Assembly (NCBI RefSeq): GCF_026013415.1
Contig: NZ_JAPDOK010000003.1
Location: forward strand, 124,001-188,000
Length of the DNA: 64,000 nucleotides
Direction of reading: 5' to 3'
DNA from: Sphingomonas caeni
GTDB taxonomy: Bacteria; Pseudomonadota; Alphaproteobacteria; Sphingomonadales; Sphingomonadaceae
This document shows, piece after piece, positions 49,971 through 59,204 of the stretch. The notes below the pieces were generated by a model. That model saw nothing but the letters and a program-made list of their open reading frames with translations. It ran no database searches and had not been told where the DNA came from. Positions within the stretch are counted from its first letter, which is position 1. Each line of letters starts with the position of its first letter. A program made the translations under genes and the position numbers.

Positions 49971-50989
49971 CCGCCACCATCTCCGTGATCATGGCCGTCT
50001 ATAACGGCGCGGCGTTGCTGCCCGAGACGATCGCCAGCCTCCAGGCCCAGAGCTTCGGCGACTGGGAGCTGATCGCGGTCGACGATTGCTCGCAGGACGA
50101 GAGCGTCGAGGTGCTGAAAGCTATCGGCGATTCGCGCATCCGCGTGATCGAGAGCAGCCGCAATGGCGGTCCCGTGGTCGCCCGCAACCGCGCCTTTGCC
50201 GAGGCGCGCGGCACCTACACCGCCGCGCTCGACCAGGACGATATCGCGCTCCCCGAACGCTTCGCCAGGCAGGTCGCGTTCCTCGACGCCAACAGCCATG
50301 TCGTCCTCGTCAGCACCGCCACGCGCCTGCTGACCGACGGCCGCGAGAGCGCCGGCAACTGGCCGCGCCCGCTCACCCCGGGGCTGATCGACTGGCTGAT
50401 GCTGGTCCAGAACCCGATCGTCTGGTCATCGGTGATGTTCCGCACCGCCGCTGCGCGCGAGCTGATGCCGTTCGAGCGGCCCGAGATGCGTTATGTCGAG
50501 GATTTCGATTTTTACACGCGCATCCGCGAACATGGCCTGCTCGCGCAGATCGACGAGGAACTGACCCTCTACCGCGTCCATTCCGGCGGTGCCTCGCAGG
50601 TGTTCAACGGTACGATGCGCGATCACGCCGAGGCGCTGCTCGCCCGTCACGCCCCTGACATCGCGCCCTTGCTGGTCAAGCATGTCATGGCGCGCGATCC
50701 GGTTCCCGACGGCGCCACGCTCGAGCGGCTGTTCGTCGGCATCGCCCGGCTGCGCGCCGGTTTCGAGGGCGATGCGCGCACGCTCGGGCTGGTCGACCGC
50801 GAAATCTCGCGCCTCTGGTGGCGCCTGTGCCGTGCCGGAGTCCGCTCGGGCCGGATCGCGCTGCCCCAGGCGCTCGCCGGCCGCCCCGAGGCGGTGCCGC
50901 TCGCCGACGGCAATGCGGCGGACCTGATCGTCAGCCAGGTGATCGGCGGCGTCCGCGCGGCGGCGCGCGGGATTTCGCGAACGAACTGA
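49967..50989 (+). CDS. Family 2 glycosyltransferase
   Basis: 340 residues from GTG 49967 overlapping the previous stop. The GT-A core shows ISVIMAVYNGAALLPETIAS, LIAVDDCSQDESVEVL, NGGPVVARNRAFAEARGTYT and ALDQDDIALPERFARQV (the DxD-like site at about 92). YVEDFDFYTRIREHG holds the catalytic base region (ED). The C-terminal ~100 residues are helical. Coupled to the aminotransferase-flavoprotein gene, so it may transfer the sugar that enzyme makes. No transporter or polymerase for a polysaccharide is next to it. Confidence 0.88.
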   Translation: MTATISVIMAVYNGAALLPETIASLQAQSFGDWELIAVDDCSQDESVEVLKAIGDSRIRVIESSRNGGPVVARNRAFAEARGTYTAALDQDDIALPERFARQVAFLDANSHVVLVSTATRLLTDGRESAGNWPRPLTPGLIDWLMLVQNPIVWSSVMFRTAAARELMPFERPEMRYVEDFDFYTRIREHGLLAQIDEELTLYRVHSGGASQVFNGTMRDHAEALLARHAPDIAPLLVKHVMARDPVPDGATLERLFVGIARLRAGFEGDARTLGLVDREISRLWWRLCRAGVRSGRIALPQALAGRPEAVPLADGNAADLIVSQVIGGVRAAARGISRTN

Positions 50990-51041
50990 ATTTACCTGCG
51001 GTCCGCGCCGTCGTACCTCCACCAAATCGAGGGAGGGACTC

Positions 51042-51452
51042 ATGCGCTGGATGTTCACGCCGTTTTTGCGGACGTTCGATTTCTCCGGCCGTTCGCGCCG
51101 GCTGGAATTCTGGATGTTCTTCCTGCTCACTTTCGTTGCGCTCGCGGGGTGCGTGTTCTGGGCGATGCAGATCTTCATCAAGATCGGCAGGGAGGGCGAC
51201 ACCGGACAGGCGGTGAGCGTCGCCGCGGCCTATCTCGACGCGCCGATGGCCGCGCTCGGCATCTTCCTCCTCGTCACCTTCATCCCGACGATCGCGGTGC
51301 AGGTGCGCCGTTTTCACGACCAGAACCTGACCGGCGCGCTGGTGCTGCTCAACCTGATCCCCTCGATCGGCGGCCTGATCGTGCTGGTCTTCATGTGCCT
51401 GCCGGGCACGCCCGGCGACAACCGCTACGGGCCGGACCCGAGAGCAGCCTGA
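51042..51452 (+). CDS. DUF805 family membrane protein
   Basis: 136 residues. The start FLRTFDFSGRSRRLEFWMFF is the DUF805 hallmark, followed by four transmembrane helices, VRRFHDQNLTGALVLLNLIP (RxHD motif) and GTPGDNRYGPDP near the end, both characteristic. ATG 51042 has GGAGGGA upstream. The function of the family is unknown. The phospho-signalling genes begin 133 bp later. Confidence 0.9.
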   Translation: MRWMFTPFLRTFDFSGRSRRLEFWMFFLLTFVALAGCVFWAMQIFIKIGREGDTGQAVSVAAAYLDAPMAALGIFLLVTFIPTIAVQVRRFHDQNLTGALVLLNLIPSIGGLIVLVFMCLPGTPGDNRYGPDPRAA

Positions 51453-51584
51453 CGACAAAGATGCTTACCGGCCGCGGCTTGCCTTGCGGCGTTGTGCTAA
51501 CCGCTTCATAACCCTGTTGCCGCCGCCGAATCCGGCATCGGTATCGGGGGGCCGGGGGGCTCCGGGTACGAGTGGAGGGGTTGC

Positions 51585-52265
51585 TTGAACCTGATTCCAG
51601 ACGTCGCGCTCGCGGAGAATACGAGCCAGCGCTTGCCCTGTGTGGTGGTGCTCGACGGCTCCACGTCGATGGCCGCGAACAACGCGATCGGCGCGCTCAA
51701 CGATGGGCTCAAGCTGCTCGAGGCCGATCTCAAGGCCGATGACGTCGCGCGCCAGCGCGTCCGCATCCTCGTGCTGCGCGTCGGCGCGCCGCAGGATGTC
51801 GAGGTCGTCACCGACTGGGTCGATGCGATCGAGTTCGAGGCGCCCGAGATCGAGGCGAACGGCACCACCCCGCTCGGCGCGGGCGTCCGCCGCGCGCTCG
51901 ACGAGATCGAGACCGAGAAGGCGCGCTACCGCGACCATGGCATCCCCTATAACCGCCCCTGGCTGTTCGTGATGACCGATGGCGAGCCGACCGACCATGA
52001 CTGGGAAAGCGCCGCCGACGAGTGCCGCCGCGCCGAGGAATCGGGCCACGTCTCGGTCTTCTGCGTGGGCGTGGGCGAGGCCAATCTCGCCAAGCTTGCC
52101 AAGTTCAGCCCGCGTCAGCCGCTCGCGCTCAAGGGCTTGGCTTTCCGCGAATTCTTCCTCTGGCTCAGCCGCTCGGCGCGCGCGGGCTCCAAGTCGGCGC
52201 CGTCGGAGAATATCCAGATGGCCGCGCCCAGCGACTGGGCGGTGGTTCCCGGGCGGACCGGATGA
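51585..52265 (+). CDS. vWA-domain protein, TerY/YegL type
   Basis: 226 residues from TTG 51585, with GGAGGGG upstream. The von Willebrand A domain has the metal site: VVVLDGSTSMAANNAIGALN (DxSxS), GTTPLGAGVRRALDEIE (Thr) and LFVMTDGEPTDHDW (Asp). This is the TerY-like class found with PP2C phosphatases and kinases in Ter-type stress-response loci and in E. coli yegL-yegK-yegI. The stop overlaps the phosphatase start by 4 bp. Probably an adaptor whose metal site or phosphorylation is controlled by the next two genes. No ter genes are in the window. Confidence 0.88.
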   Translation: MNLIPDVALAENTSQRLPCVVVLDGSTSMAANNAIGALNDGLKLLEADLKADDVARQRVRILVLRVGAPQDVEVVTDWVDAIEFEAPEIEANGTTPLGAGVRRALDEIETEKARYRDHGIPYNRPWLFVMTDGEPTDHDWESAADECRRAEESGHVSVFCVGVGEANLAKLAKFSPRQPLALKGLAFREFFLWLSRSARAGSKSAPSENIQMAAPSDWAVVPGRTG

Positions 52266-53026
52266 TGGCCGCGCCGGGTTGGCGCGTGGCGGCAACGTCG
52301 GTGGCGGGGCCCTGCCACGCCAATGACGATTGCCAGGACCGGCACCGGGTGCAGGTGACGCCGGGCGGCGTGCTGATCGCGGTGGTCTCGGACGGCGCAG
52401 GCTCGGCCAAATTCGGCGGCGAGGGCGCCGCGCTGCTGTGCGAACATGTCGTCGATGCGCTCGTCCGCCATATCGGCAAGGGCAAACCCAGGGCGGTGGA
52501 TGCCGACGCGCTCGGCTTCGCGGTCGAGCAGGGGGTCTCGACCGCGCGCATCGCCGCCGAGGCCGAGGGTGCCGAGCATGGCGCGGGGCTCGAGGCGTTC
52601 CACGCCACGCTCGTCGGCGCGGTCGTCGTGCCGGGCAAGGGCGGGCTCTTCTTCCATATCGGCGACGGCGCCGCGCTCGCGGTGTCGGGCGAGCGCTGGG
52701 TGATGTCCGCTCCTCGAAATGGGGAATATGCCGACACCACCTATTTCTTCACCGAGGCCGACTGGCGCGACAATCTGCGTTTCCTGCCCGTCGAGCCCGG
52801 CTTCGACACCGTCTTCGTGATGAGCGACGGCGTCACCGAACTCGGCCTCAAGGGGACCGAGCCGCACATGCCTTTCTTCGAGCCGATCGGCCGCTTCCTC
52901 GCCGGCGCCAGCCGCGAGGAGGGCGAACAGGCGCTGCGCGCCACGCTCGACAGCGAAGCCGCGCGCGGGCGTACCGGCGACGACAAGACGCTCGTCTGGG
53001 CCCAAACTACGGCGGCTTCAAAATGA
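52262..53026 (+). CDS. PP2C-type Ser/Thr phosphatase
   Basis: 254 residues. PP2C metal-site motifs: NDDCQDRHRVQV near residue 20 (first Asp), AVVSDGAGSAKFGGEGAALL (DGxGS), LFFHIGDGAALAVSGERWVM (GD) and FVMSDGVTELGLKG (DG), with GDDKTLVWA at the C-terminus. This is the short PphC/YegK-like branch. It should remove phosphate from Ser/Thr in targets of the kinase that follows. Overlaps both neighbours by 4 bp. Confidence 0.9.
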   Translation: MMAAPGWRVAATSVAGPCHANDDCQDRHRVQVTPGGVLIAVVSDGAGSAKFGGEGAALLCEHVVDALVRHIGKGKPRAVDADALGFAVEQGVSTARIAAEAEGAEHGAGLEAFHATLVGAVVVPGKGGLFFHIGDGAALAVSGERWVMSAPRNGEYADTTYFFTEADWRDNLRFLPVEPGFDTVFVMSDGVTELGLKGTEPHMPFFEPIGRFLAGASREEGEQALRATLDSEAARGRTGDDKTLVWAQTTAASK

Positions 53027-54936
53027 GCAGCGTCTTCCTCGGCCGCGGCAAGGATGCGCGCGAGCTGAGGCTCGGCAAGCTGCTGGGCGAGGGCGCCGCG
53101 GGCAAGGTTTTCGCGATCGAGGGCATGCCGGGATCGGCCGCCAAGCTCTATCACGGCGAGAAGGAATCGCGGCAGCACGAGGCCAAGATCGCGGCGATGA
53201 TCGCACATCCGCCCGATCTGCCGCCGGCCGAGCATAACCGCATCGCCTATCCGCAGATCTCGTGGCCCGAGGCCAAGCTCTTCGACCGCGCGGGGCGCTT
53301 CATCGGATTCCTGATGCCGGAGATCGACTTCGGCCGCTCGACCAGCCTGGTGAACCTGCTCCAGAAGAACAGCCGCCGGATCGAGAAGCTCTCCGACTAT
53401 TATGGCTATCGCGTGCTGGTGGCGCGCAACCTCGCCTCGGTCTTCGCCGAGCTGCACCGCGCGGGCCACCACATGATCGACATGAAGCCCGCCAATCTGC
53501 GCTTCTATCCGCAGGTCTGCTGGATGGCGGTGGTCGATACCGACGGCTTCTCGATCCAGGGGCGCGGCGGGCGCATCCCGGCGGACGTGATGTCCGACGA
53601 ATATATCGCGCCGGACAGCTGGAAGAGAAAGCCGCAGGAGCTGGGCGAGCAGCAGGATCTGTTCGCGCTCGCGGTGATCATCTTCCAGTTGCTCAACAAT
53701 GGGGTCCACCCCTTCGCGGGCTCCGCCGGCGGCACCGCCCAGGCGACCGATCTGCAGACGCGCATCAACGAGGGGCTCTATCCCTATGCGATGCGCCCCA
53801 AGCCCGGCCTCGCGCCGAGCGCGGCAAGCGTCCACCGCATGTTCCGCCGCGGCACGCGGGTGATGTTCGATTGCGCCTTCCTCCCCGGCGGGCGCCGCCC
53901 GAGCGCCGAGGAATGGCGCGATCATATCGATTCGCTGATGGACCAGCTGACGCCCTGCGGCGCCAAGCCCGACAGCCATATCCATTTCGGCGCCGGCTGC
54001 GGTTTCTGCGGGCACGAGGCGCGCGTCGCCGCGGCGAAGGCGCGCCCGGCGGTCAAGCCCACGGCGGTCGCGAAGAAGCCGGCGGTGGTGGCGCAGCCGA
54101 TCAAGCCCGCCCGCCGCGCGATGAGTCCCGCGGCGCGCCGCGTCGCGATGCGCCACACCGCGCCGCTGACGCTGCGCAGGCCGCCCCGGCGCAAGCAGCG
54201 TGGCGGGGTGACCGCCATGCTCGCCGCGATCGCCCTGCTCGGCAGCGGCGCCACGCTGGTCGCGACCGGCGTGGTCGATCCGGCGGCGTGGCGGGACATG
54301 ATCCCCGGCGGCGTCGCCCAGGCCGCCGACACCCAGGGCATCCCCCCGCTCGAGGTCGATGGCGATGCGCCCGCCGCGAAGATCGCCGCGTTCGACGAGC
54401 CGCGCGAATATCTCGTCCTCCCCGCGGGCGGCGCGCTCACCGTGGCGCTGCGGGAGGGGCCGGGCGAGAATTATCTCCAGATCGCGCGGCTGGGGTTGCA
54501 CGATGCGGTGATCGGCACCGGCACCGGCAGCGCGCCCGGCGGCGGCGACTGGGTGTGGGTCACCCGCGCGAGCGACGGCCTGTCGGGCTATGTCCACAAG
54601 GGCGGGCTGCTCGAACGTGCGCCCTCGGGTGTCGCCGGCGAGCCCCCCGCTTCGGAGGCCGAAAAGGCCGCGGCGGCCGAGGGCAAGCGCCTGGTCGATG
54701 CGCGCTACCAGCGGCTGCTCGGCAAGGCCGCAGGCTATGACCGCACCTATCTGATGGACGGCCAGCGGCTGTGGGAGGCCCAGCGCCGCCGCTGCGACGA
54801 CGCCCCCGATCCCGTGCCGTGCCGGATCAAGCTCGACGCGCGCCGCAAGGCCGATCTCGAGGATTGGGGCGCGGCTGAAAGAAGTGACCGCAACACCCCC
54901 GACCTGCCGCCCGCGACGCTCAGCGCATTGCGCTGA
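53023..54936 (+). CDS. YegI-like Ser/Thr kinase with zinc ribbon, TM helix and SH3-like tail
   Basis: 637 residues. The kinase domain (about 10-305) has a Gly loop LGEGAAGKVFAI, the lysine SAAKLYHGEK, a catalytic loop HHMIDMKPANLRFYP and the metal site VDTDGFSIQG in place of DFG, typical of the YegI group. A zinc ribbon (CGAKPDSHIHFGAGCGFCG, about 311-330) is followed by a basic Pro/Ala/Lys linker, a transmembrane helix (about 394-418), an SH3-like beta region (LTVALREGPGENYLQIARLG, about 465) and a final Cys-containing helix pair (LWEAQRRRCDDAPDPVPCR) like LprI-type proteins. The C-terminal half should be periplasmic. Third gene of the triad; it could phosphorylate the vWA protein. Confidence 0.85.
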   Translation: MSSVFLGRGKDARELRLGKLLGEGAAGKVFAIEGMPGSAAKLYHGEKESRQHEAKIAAMIAHPPDLPPAEHNRIAYPQISWPEAKLFDRAGRFIGFLMPEIDFGRSTSLVNLLQKNSRRIEKLSDYYGYRVLVARNLASVFAELHRAGHHMIDMKPANLRFYPQVCWMAVVDTDGFSIQGRGGRIPADVMSDEYIAPDSWKRKPQELGEQQDLFALAVIIFQLLNNGVHPFAGSAGGTAQATDLQTRINEGLYPYAMRPKPGLAPSAASVHRMFRRGTRVMFDCAFLPGGRRPSAEEWRDHIDSLMDQLTPCGAKPDSHIHFGAGCGFCGHEARVAAAKARPAVKPTAVAKKPAVVAQPIKPARRAMSPAARRVAMRHTAPLTLRRPPRRKQRGGVTAMLAAIALLGSGATLVATGVVDPAAWRDMIPGGVAQAADTQGIPPLEVDGDAPAAKIAAFDEPREYLVLPAGGALTVALREGPGENYLQIARLGLHDAVIGTGTGSAPGGGDWVWVTRASDGLSGYVHKGGLLERAPSGVAGEPPASEAEKAAAAEGKRLVDARYQRLLGKAAGYDRTYLMDGQRLWEAQRRRCDDAPDPVPCRIKLDARRKADLEDWGAAERSDRNTPDLPPATLSALR

Positions 54937-54948
54937 GGCTGGAGCGCG

Positions 54949-55689
54949 TCACGTCAGCACCAGTTTTGCACCCGCAAGGATGAGGACCAGGCCAAGCGCC
55001 TGCACGAGCCGGCCGGTGGGCAGGCGCTTCAGACCCAGTTGCGTGCCTGTCAACGCCCCCGCAACCACCGCCGCGATGAACCAGGGAAGCTCCGGCGGCA
55101 GGCTGCCGACGCTGCTCAGATTGCCCACCAGCCCCGAAATCGACACGCACAGGATGAACCCCGCGGAGATTCCCGAGGTCTTGCGCACCTGCTCCCATCC
55201 GAACAACAGGATCAGCGGGCTGAGAAAAATGCCCCCGCCGGTGCCGGTCAGGCCCGAGAGCGCACCGATTCCCGCTCCTGTCAGGACAGCGACCCATGCG
55301 GGTGGGGGCTTTGGCGCGTCGAGCGAAGCGAGCGGACGGGGCCATAGCAGCCGTGCCGCGGCGGCCCACAGGATCACGCCAACCAACGGGCGGTAGAAAT
55401 TCGACGGCAGCGTGATTCCGCCTGCGACGAAAGCGGCGGGAATTGCTCCGAGGACGAAAAGCGCGAGGAGTCGCCAGTTGATCTGATCGGCGCGGGCGAA
55501 CCGGAAGGTTGTGAGGGTCGCGACGATGATGTTCAGCACCAGCGCCGTGGGCCGCATCGTCGCGGGCGCCACCGAAAACAGCGCCATGATCGCGAGATAG
55601 CCCGACGCTCCGGCGTGGCCGACCGAGGTGTAGAGCGCCGCGGCCAGGCCCATCAGCGCCGCGATCAGGATGATGGTCTGCGTGTCCAT
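54949..55689 (-). CDS. TSUP-family transporter (TauE/SafE)
   Basis: 246 residues from ATG 55689. About eight transmembrane helices in two repeats, with LGAIPAAFVAGGITLPSNFY and LTGAGIGALSGLTGTGGGIF, the Gly-rich motifs of sulfite/sulfonate exporters. It probably moves a small anion of sulfur or a carboxylate across the inner membrane; the substrate is not visible. It ends 12 bp from the convergent kinase gene. Confidence 0.88.
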   Translation of the reverse strand: MDTQTIILIAALMGLAAALYTSVGHAGASGYLAIMALFSVAPATMRPTALVLNIIVATLTTFRFARADQINWRLLALFVLGAIPAAFVAGGITLPSNFYRPLVGVILWAAAARLLWPRPLASLDAPKPPPAWVAVLTGAGIGALSGLTGTGGGIFLSPLILLFGWEQVRKTSGISAGFILCVSISGLVGNLSSVGSLPPELPWFIAAVVAGALTGTQLGLKRLPTGRLVQALGLVLILAGAKLVLT

Positions 55690-55744
55690 CAGGCCGCTCC
55701 AGCCGGGCACGTTCGCGCTGGCGATGTCACCGCGATCCGCGCCG

Positions 55745-56251
55745 TCAAATCCCGCCGAGGAAATCCATCTTGCCCAACGGTACGCCCTTGGCGCGCAGGA
55801 TCGCATAGGCGGTGGTCGCGTGGAAATAGAAGTTCGGCAGGGCGAAGTTCAGCGCATATTGCCGCCCCTTCATATGGAAGCTCTTGTTGGGCGTGGTGAT
55901 GGTGATGTCGGCATCCTCGCGCCCGTTGACCGCCTTCGGGTCGACCGACTCCAGAAAGGCGATCGTCGCCGCGATCCGCGCCTGCAGTTCGTCGAAGCTC
56001 GCCTCGGTATCGGGCATCGCCGGCCCCTCGATCTGGCCGAGCCGCGCCGCGGTGAACTTCGCCGCGTCGCTCGCGCGCTGCACCTGCGCGGTCAGCGGCG
56101 CCATATCCTCGAACAGCCGGGCGTTCAGCAGCGCCTCGTGCGGCAGGTTGTGCTCGTCCGCATAGGCGCAGCCCTTGTCGAGGAACGTCGCCATCGCCGC
56201 GAAGCCGCGGATGAAGACGGGGACGGTGATGTCATAGAGTTCGGTAGCCAT
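55745..56251 (-). CDS. DUF1993 family protein
   Basis: 168 residues. The ATG at 56251 replaces an upstream start that would add an Arg-rich 33 residues. Conserved family segments: FIRGFAAMATFLDKGCAYAD, LTAQVQRASDAAKFTAARLG and FALPNFYFHATTAYAILRAK (with the His near the end). Four-helix bundle of the DinB-like kind; function unknown. The 231-base gap upstream (56252-56482) to the divergent sulfatase shows no clear promoter boxes. Confidence 0.85.
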   Translation of the reverse strand: MATELYDITVPVFIRGFAAMATFLDKGCAYADEHNLPHEALLNARLFEDMAPLTAQVQRASDAAKFTAARLGQIEGPAMPDTEASFDELQARIAATIAFLESVDPKAVNGREDADITITTPNKSFHMKGRQYALNFALPNFYFHATTAYAILRAKGVPLGKMDFLGGI

Positions 56252-56482
56252 GCGCCGCAAATAGGCATGGCGGAGGGCGCGCGCCAGAGGGGATCGCTTG
56301 GGATCGTTTCGCCTCGGTACCGGCTTGCCTTTACCTGCTGCCGGGAGCATCGTGAAGGCAATCGGAGTCGCCCGACAATAAGCTGAAAAGCAAAAGACAG
56401 ATCAGCGAATGCACCGTGACAATCCCGTTGCGGCATTCGCCGGGTGTTGTTGCGCGCCCGGACTTTGGCGGAGGGTCGAAAC

Positions 56483-58537
56483 ATGGGGAAGAGCTCGGAC
56501 GATACGGCGAAGCGGCCGAACATCCTGCTGATTACTTGCGATCAATACCGGTTTCCGCGTTTCTCCTATGGCGCGGAGGGCGGCTTCGACGAGGGCCTCA
56601 AGCAGATCCTCGGCTTCCAGGGCAAGGTGATGGAGGACAATCCCTATTGGCAGTTCTTCCCCGGCCTGCTGAAGCTGCGCCAGAATTCGGTCGTACTGCG
56701 CAACCACACCATCGCGGCGTCGGCCTGCACCCCCAGCCGCACCGTCATCTACACCGGCCAATACGGCACCAAGACCGGCGTCACCCAGACCGACGGGTTG
56801 TTCAAGAACGGCGATTCCGCGAACTTCCCCTGGCTCGACGCCGACGGCATCCCCACGCTGGGGACGTGGATGCGCGAGGCCGGCTACACCACCCATTATT
56901 TCGGCAAATGGCACGTCTCGAACCCGCCCGAGCACAGCCTGAAGCGCTATGGCTTCGACGATTGGGAGAGCAGCTATCCCGAGCCGCACGGCGCGCAGGC
57001 CAACAATCTGGGCGTCTATCGCGATTGCGGCTTCACCGACAGCGCCTGCGCGTTCCTGCGGCGCCAGGGCCTCGCGAACAATTACAACCGCGTCTACGCC
57101 TCGATGGCGATGCAGGACCCGGCGACCACCGGCCCCGAGGTCGATGAGATCCCGCCCTGGTTCGCGGTGGCGTCCTTCACCAATCCGCACGATATCGCCA
57201 CCTATCCGGGCGTAATCGCCCAGGCGGTCCCCAAGCCCGACGGCAGCGGCAAGACCCAGTCGATCTTCGGCCCGCTCACCATCCCGCTCACCGGCGACCA
57301 CACCCCGCCGCCCACCGCGGGCACGATCCAGATCCCGCTCAATCCGCTCGGCTTCCCCCAGGATTGCGCCAAGGCCTCGCCGACGCAGAATGAGGACCTC
57401 TCGACCAAGCCCAGCTGCCAGCACGAGGCGGCGTACAAGGTCGGTCTGGCGCTCGCGTCCAAGGGCGGGTTCAACCTCGTCAACACGGTGATCACCGGCG
57501 CCGAAGCCGAGGGCTTCGATCCCAGCGGCGATCCCAGGACGATCGCCCAGCGGCGGATGGCGGCCGCGGTCGCCGGGTCGCTGCGCAGCTGCGTGCCCTT
57601 CCAGTTGAGCGACGACCCCGAGGGCAATTCGGTCGCCTTCCTGCAATTCTATGCCTGGCTCCATGCGGTGGTCGACGCGCATATCGATGCGGTGCTCACC
57701 GCGCTCCACGAGTCCGGGCAGGCGGAGAACACGATCGTGATCTTCCTGGCGGATCACGGCGAATATGGCGCCGCGCACGGGATGATGATCGAGAAATGGC
57801 ACACCGCCTATGCCGAGGCGCTGCACGTGCCGGTGGTGGTCCAGTTCCCGAGCCCCGGGCCGCAGACCGCCAGCGCCGGCTATGTCGCGCCGGATCCCGC
57901 GCAGCTCGATGCCCTGACCAGCCATATCGACATCCTGCCGACGGTGCTGGGCCTTGCCGGGGTGACCCCCGAGGAGCGCGCCAAGATCAGCCGCAACCTC
58001 GCGCTCAGCCGCCCGGTGCCGCCGCTGCCGGGGGTCGATCTGTCGCCCGCGATCAAGAATGCGATGGCCCCGCCGGAATCGCGCGTCGAGGTGCCGATCG
58101 TCGAGCCCGACGGGCAGGTGCGCGAAGGCGTGCTGTTCATCACCGACGACGAGATCACCGCGCCCTTGCCCCCGTCGCGCACCGCGCAGGAGAAGCACAG
58201 CTATGAGGAATATGCGGTCTATCTGAACGTCGTCGATGCGGTGAATGCGCGCGGCAAGGTGCTGCTCGAGCCCGGCTCGGTGAAGCAGCCCAACAATGTC
58301 CGTTGCGTGCGCACCAACGAGTACAAGCTCGCGCGCTATTTCGATCCCTCGGGCAAGGCCGCGCAGGAATGGGAGATGTACGACCTGCGCGCCGATCCGA
58401 ACGAGGCGGTCAACCTGGTCGAGGTCCAGCAATCCCCGCCGCGTGCCCGCGAGCACCTGCCCAACCGCGAGGAGATCCAGCAGGCCGCGAACCGCATGGC
58501 CGCGCTGCTGGCGCATCTGGAGCGGCGGGACCTGTAA
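56483..58537 (+). CDS. Sulfatase (arylsulfatase family)
   Basis: 684 residues from ATG 56483 (GGAGGG upstream). RPNILLITCDQYRFPRFSYG opens the alkaline-phosphatase-like fold with the first metal Asp. SACTPSRTVIYTGQYGTKTG is the sulfatase signature, with Cys at about 83 to be converted to formylglycine. FGKWHVSNPPEHSLKRYGFD holds the Lys/His pair, and IVIFLADHGEYGAAHGMMIE the second metal site. There is no signal peptide, so it appears cytoplasmic. It needs a formylglycine-generating enzyme from elsewhere. It would cleave sulfate esters; a phosphonate or phosphate ester is less likely. Confidence 0.93.
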   Translation: MGKSSDDTAKRPNILLITCDQYRFPRFSYGAEGGFDEGLKQILGFQGKVMEDNPYWQFFPGLLKLRQNSVVLRNHTIAASACTPSRTVIYTGQYGTKTGVTQTDGLFKNGDSANFPWLDADGIPTLGTWMREAGYTTHYFGKWHVSNPPEHSLKRYGFDDWESSYPEPHGAQANNLGVYRDCGFTDSACAFLRRQGLANNYNRVYASMAMQDPATTGPEVDEIPPWFAVASFTNPHDIATYPGVIAQAVPKPDGSGKTQSIFGPLTIPLTGDHTPPPTAGTIQIPLNPLGFPQDCAKASPTQNEDLSTKPSCQHEAAYKVGLALASKGGFNLVNTVITGAEAEGFDPSGDPRTIAQRRMAAAVAGSLRSCVPFQLSDDPEGNSVAFLQFYAWLHAVVDAHIDAVLTALHESGQAENTIVIFLADHGEYGAAHGMMIEKWHTAYAEALHVPVVVQFPSPGPQTASAGYVAPDPAQLDALTSHIDILPTVLGLAGVTPEERAKISRNLALSRPVPPLPGVDLSPAIKNAMAPPESRVEVPIVEPDGQVREGVLFITDDEITAPLPPSRTAQEKHSYEEYAVYLNVVDAVNARGKVLLEPGSVKQPNNVRCVRTNEYKLARYFDPSGKAAQEWEMYDLRADPNEAVNLVEVQQSPPRAREHLPNREEIQQAANRMAALLAHLERRDL

Positions 58538-58548
58538 GGGTTCTCCTA

Positions 58549-58700
58549 TTCCTCCCCCGCTGCGCAGACAGCGGGGGAGGTGGCAGCGCGAAGCGCTGAC
58601 GGAGGGGGATCACCACCAACCGCGTGCGCGACGATGGGTGTGAGCCCCCTCCGTCAGCTTCGCTGCCACCTCCCCCGCAGGTGCCCTGCGAGGGAGGAAT
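58549..58700. repeat. GC-rich palindromic repeat family, copy C
   Basis: Imperfect inverted repeat after the sulfatase: left part TTCCTCCCCCGCTGCGCAGA... and right part ending CCTGCGAGGGAGGAAT. The family core GGTGGCAGCG, GCTGACGGAGGGG and CCCCTCCGTCAGC is shared with copies at 2432 and 35517. It fills most of the 211-base gap to the next gene; the arms carry extra insertions compared with the other copies. Confidence 0.78.
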
Positions 58701-58748
58701 ATTGCATGCAGACTGGCATCCCCCCTCAACCCCGCTAAAGCGCCCGGC

Positions 58749-59132
58749 ATGACCGGGGCCGCCACCCTCCGCACGCGCGTCGCGCTCGCCTTGCTCGGGC
58801 TGGTGCTCGCGTTGCGCCTGCTGGTGCCCGCCGGCTGGATGCCGTCCGGGAAAGGCGGCTTCACGGTCACCATCTGCACCGGATCGGCGATGGAGGCCGC
58901 CTGGGTCGATACCGAGGGCAAGGTCCACAAACAGGCCCCCGCGCAGGGCGGCGACCAGCATTGCGCCTTTGCCGGGCTCGGCGCGCCGATGCTCGGGGGC
59001 GGCCTGCCGCCCGCTATCGCGCCCCTTCTCCCCGCCGACGCGGCCCCCGCAACGACCCGTGCGCTCGCATCGATCGGCCAGGGTCTCGCCGCACCGCCCC
59101 CGCCCGCGACCGGACCGCCCGCCACCGTCTGA
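58749..59132 (+). CDS. DUF2946-like small secreted or membrane protein
   Basis: 127 residues with an N-terminal hydrophobic helix (ALALLGLVLALRLLVPAG). Cys and His residues lie in FTVTICTGSAMEAAWVD and GDQHCAFAG, the pattern of DUF2946 proteins, which are often near metal uptake or PepSY genes. The tail is Ala/Pro-rich. The PepSY membrane protein follows 72 bp later. The function is unknown; a metal-binding role is plausible but not shown. Confidence 0.72.
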   Translation: MTGAATLRTRVALALLGLVLALRLLVPAGWMPSGKGGFTVTICTGSAMEAAWVDTEGKVHKQAPAQGGDQHCAFAGLGAPMLGGGLPPAIAPLLPADAAPATTRALASIGQGLAAPPPPATGPPATV

Positions 59133-59204
59133 ACCCCGCCCGTCTCCGGCGCTGCCGGACCCGTGACCCTGCGCGCCGACATGCGCGCAACGAGGCTGTT
59201 TCAG

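Noticed and set aside
52741..54597. 618-codon minus-strand frame opposite the PP2C and kinase
   Set aside because: Spans two real genes in antisense; composition typical of GC-driven open frames.
56402..58516. 704-codon minus-strand frame opposite the sulfatase
   Set aside because: The plus strand has the CTPSR sulfatase signature; the antisense product has none.
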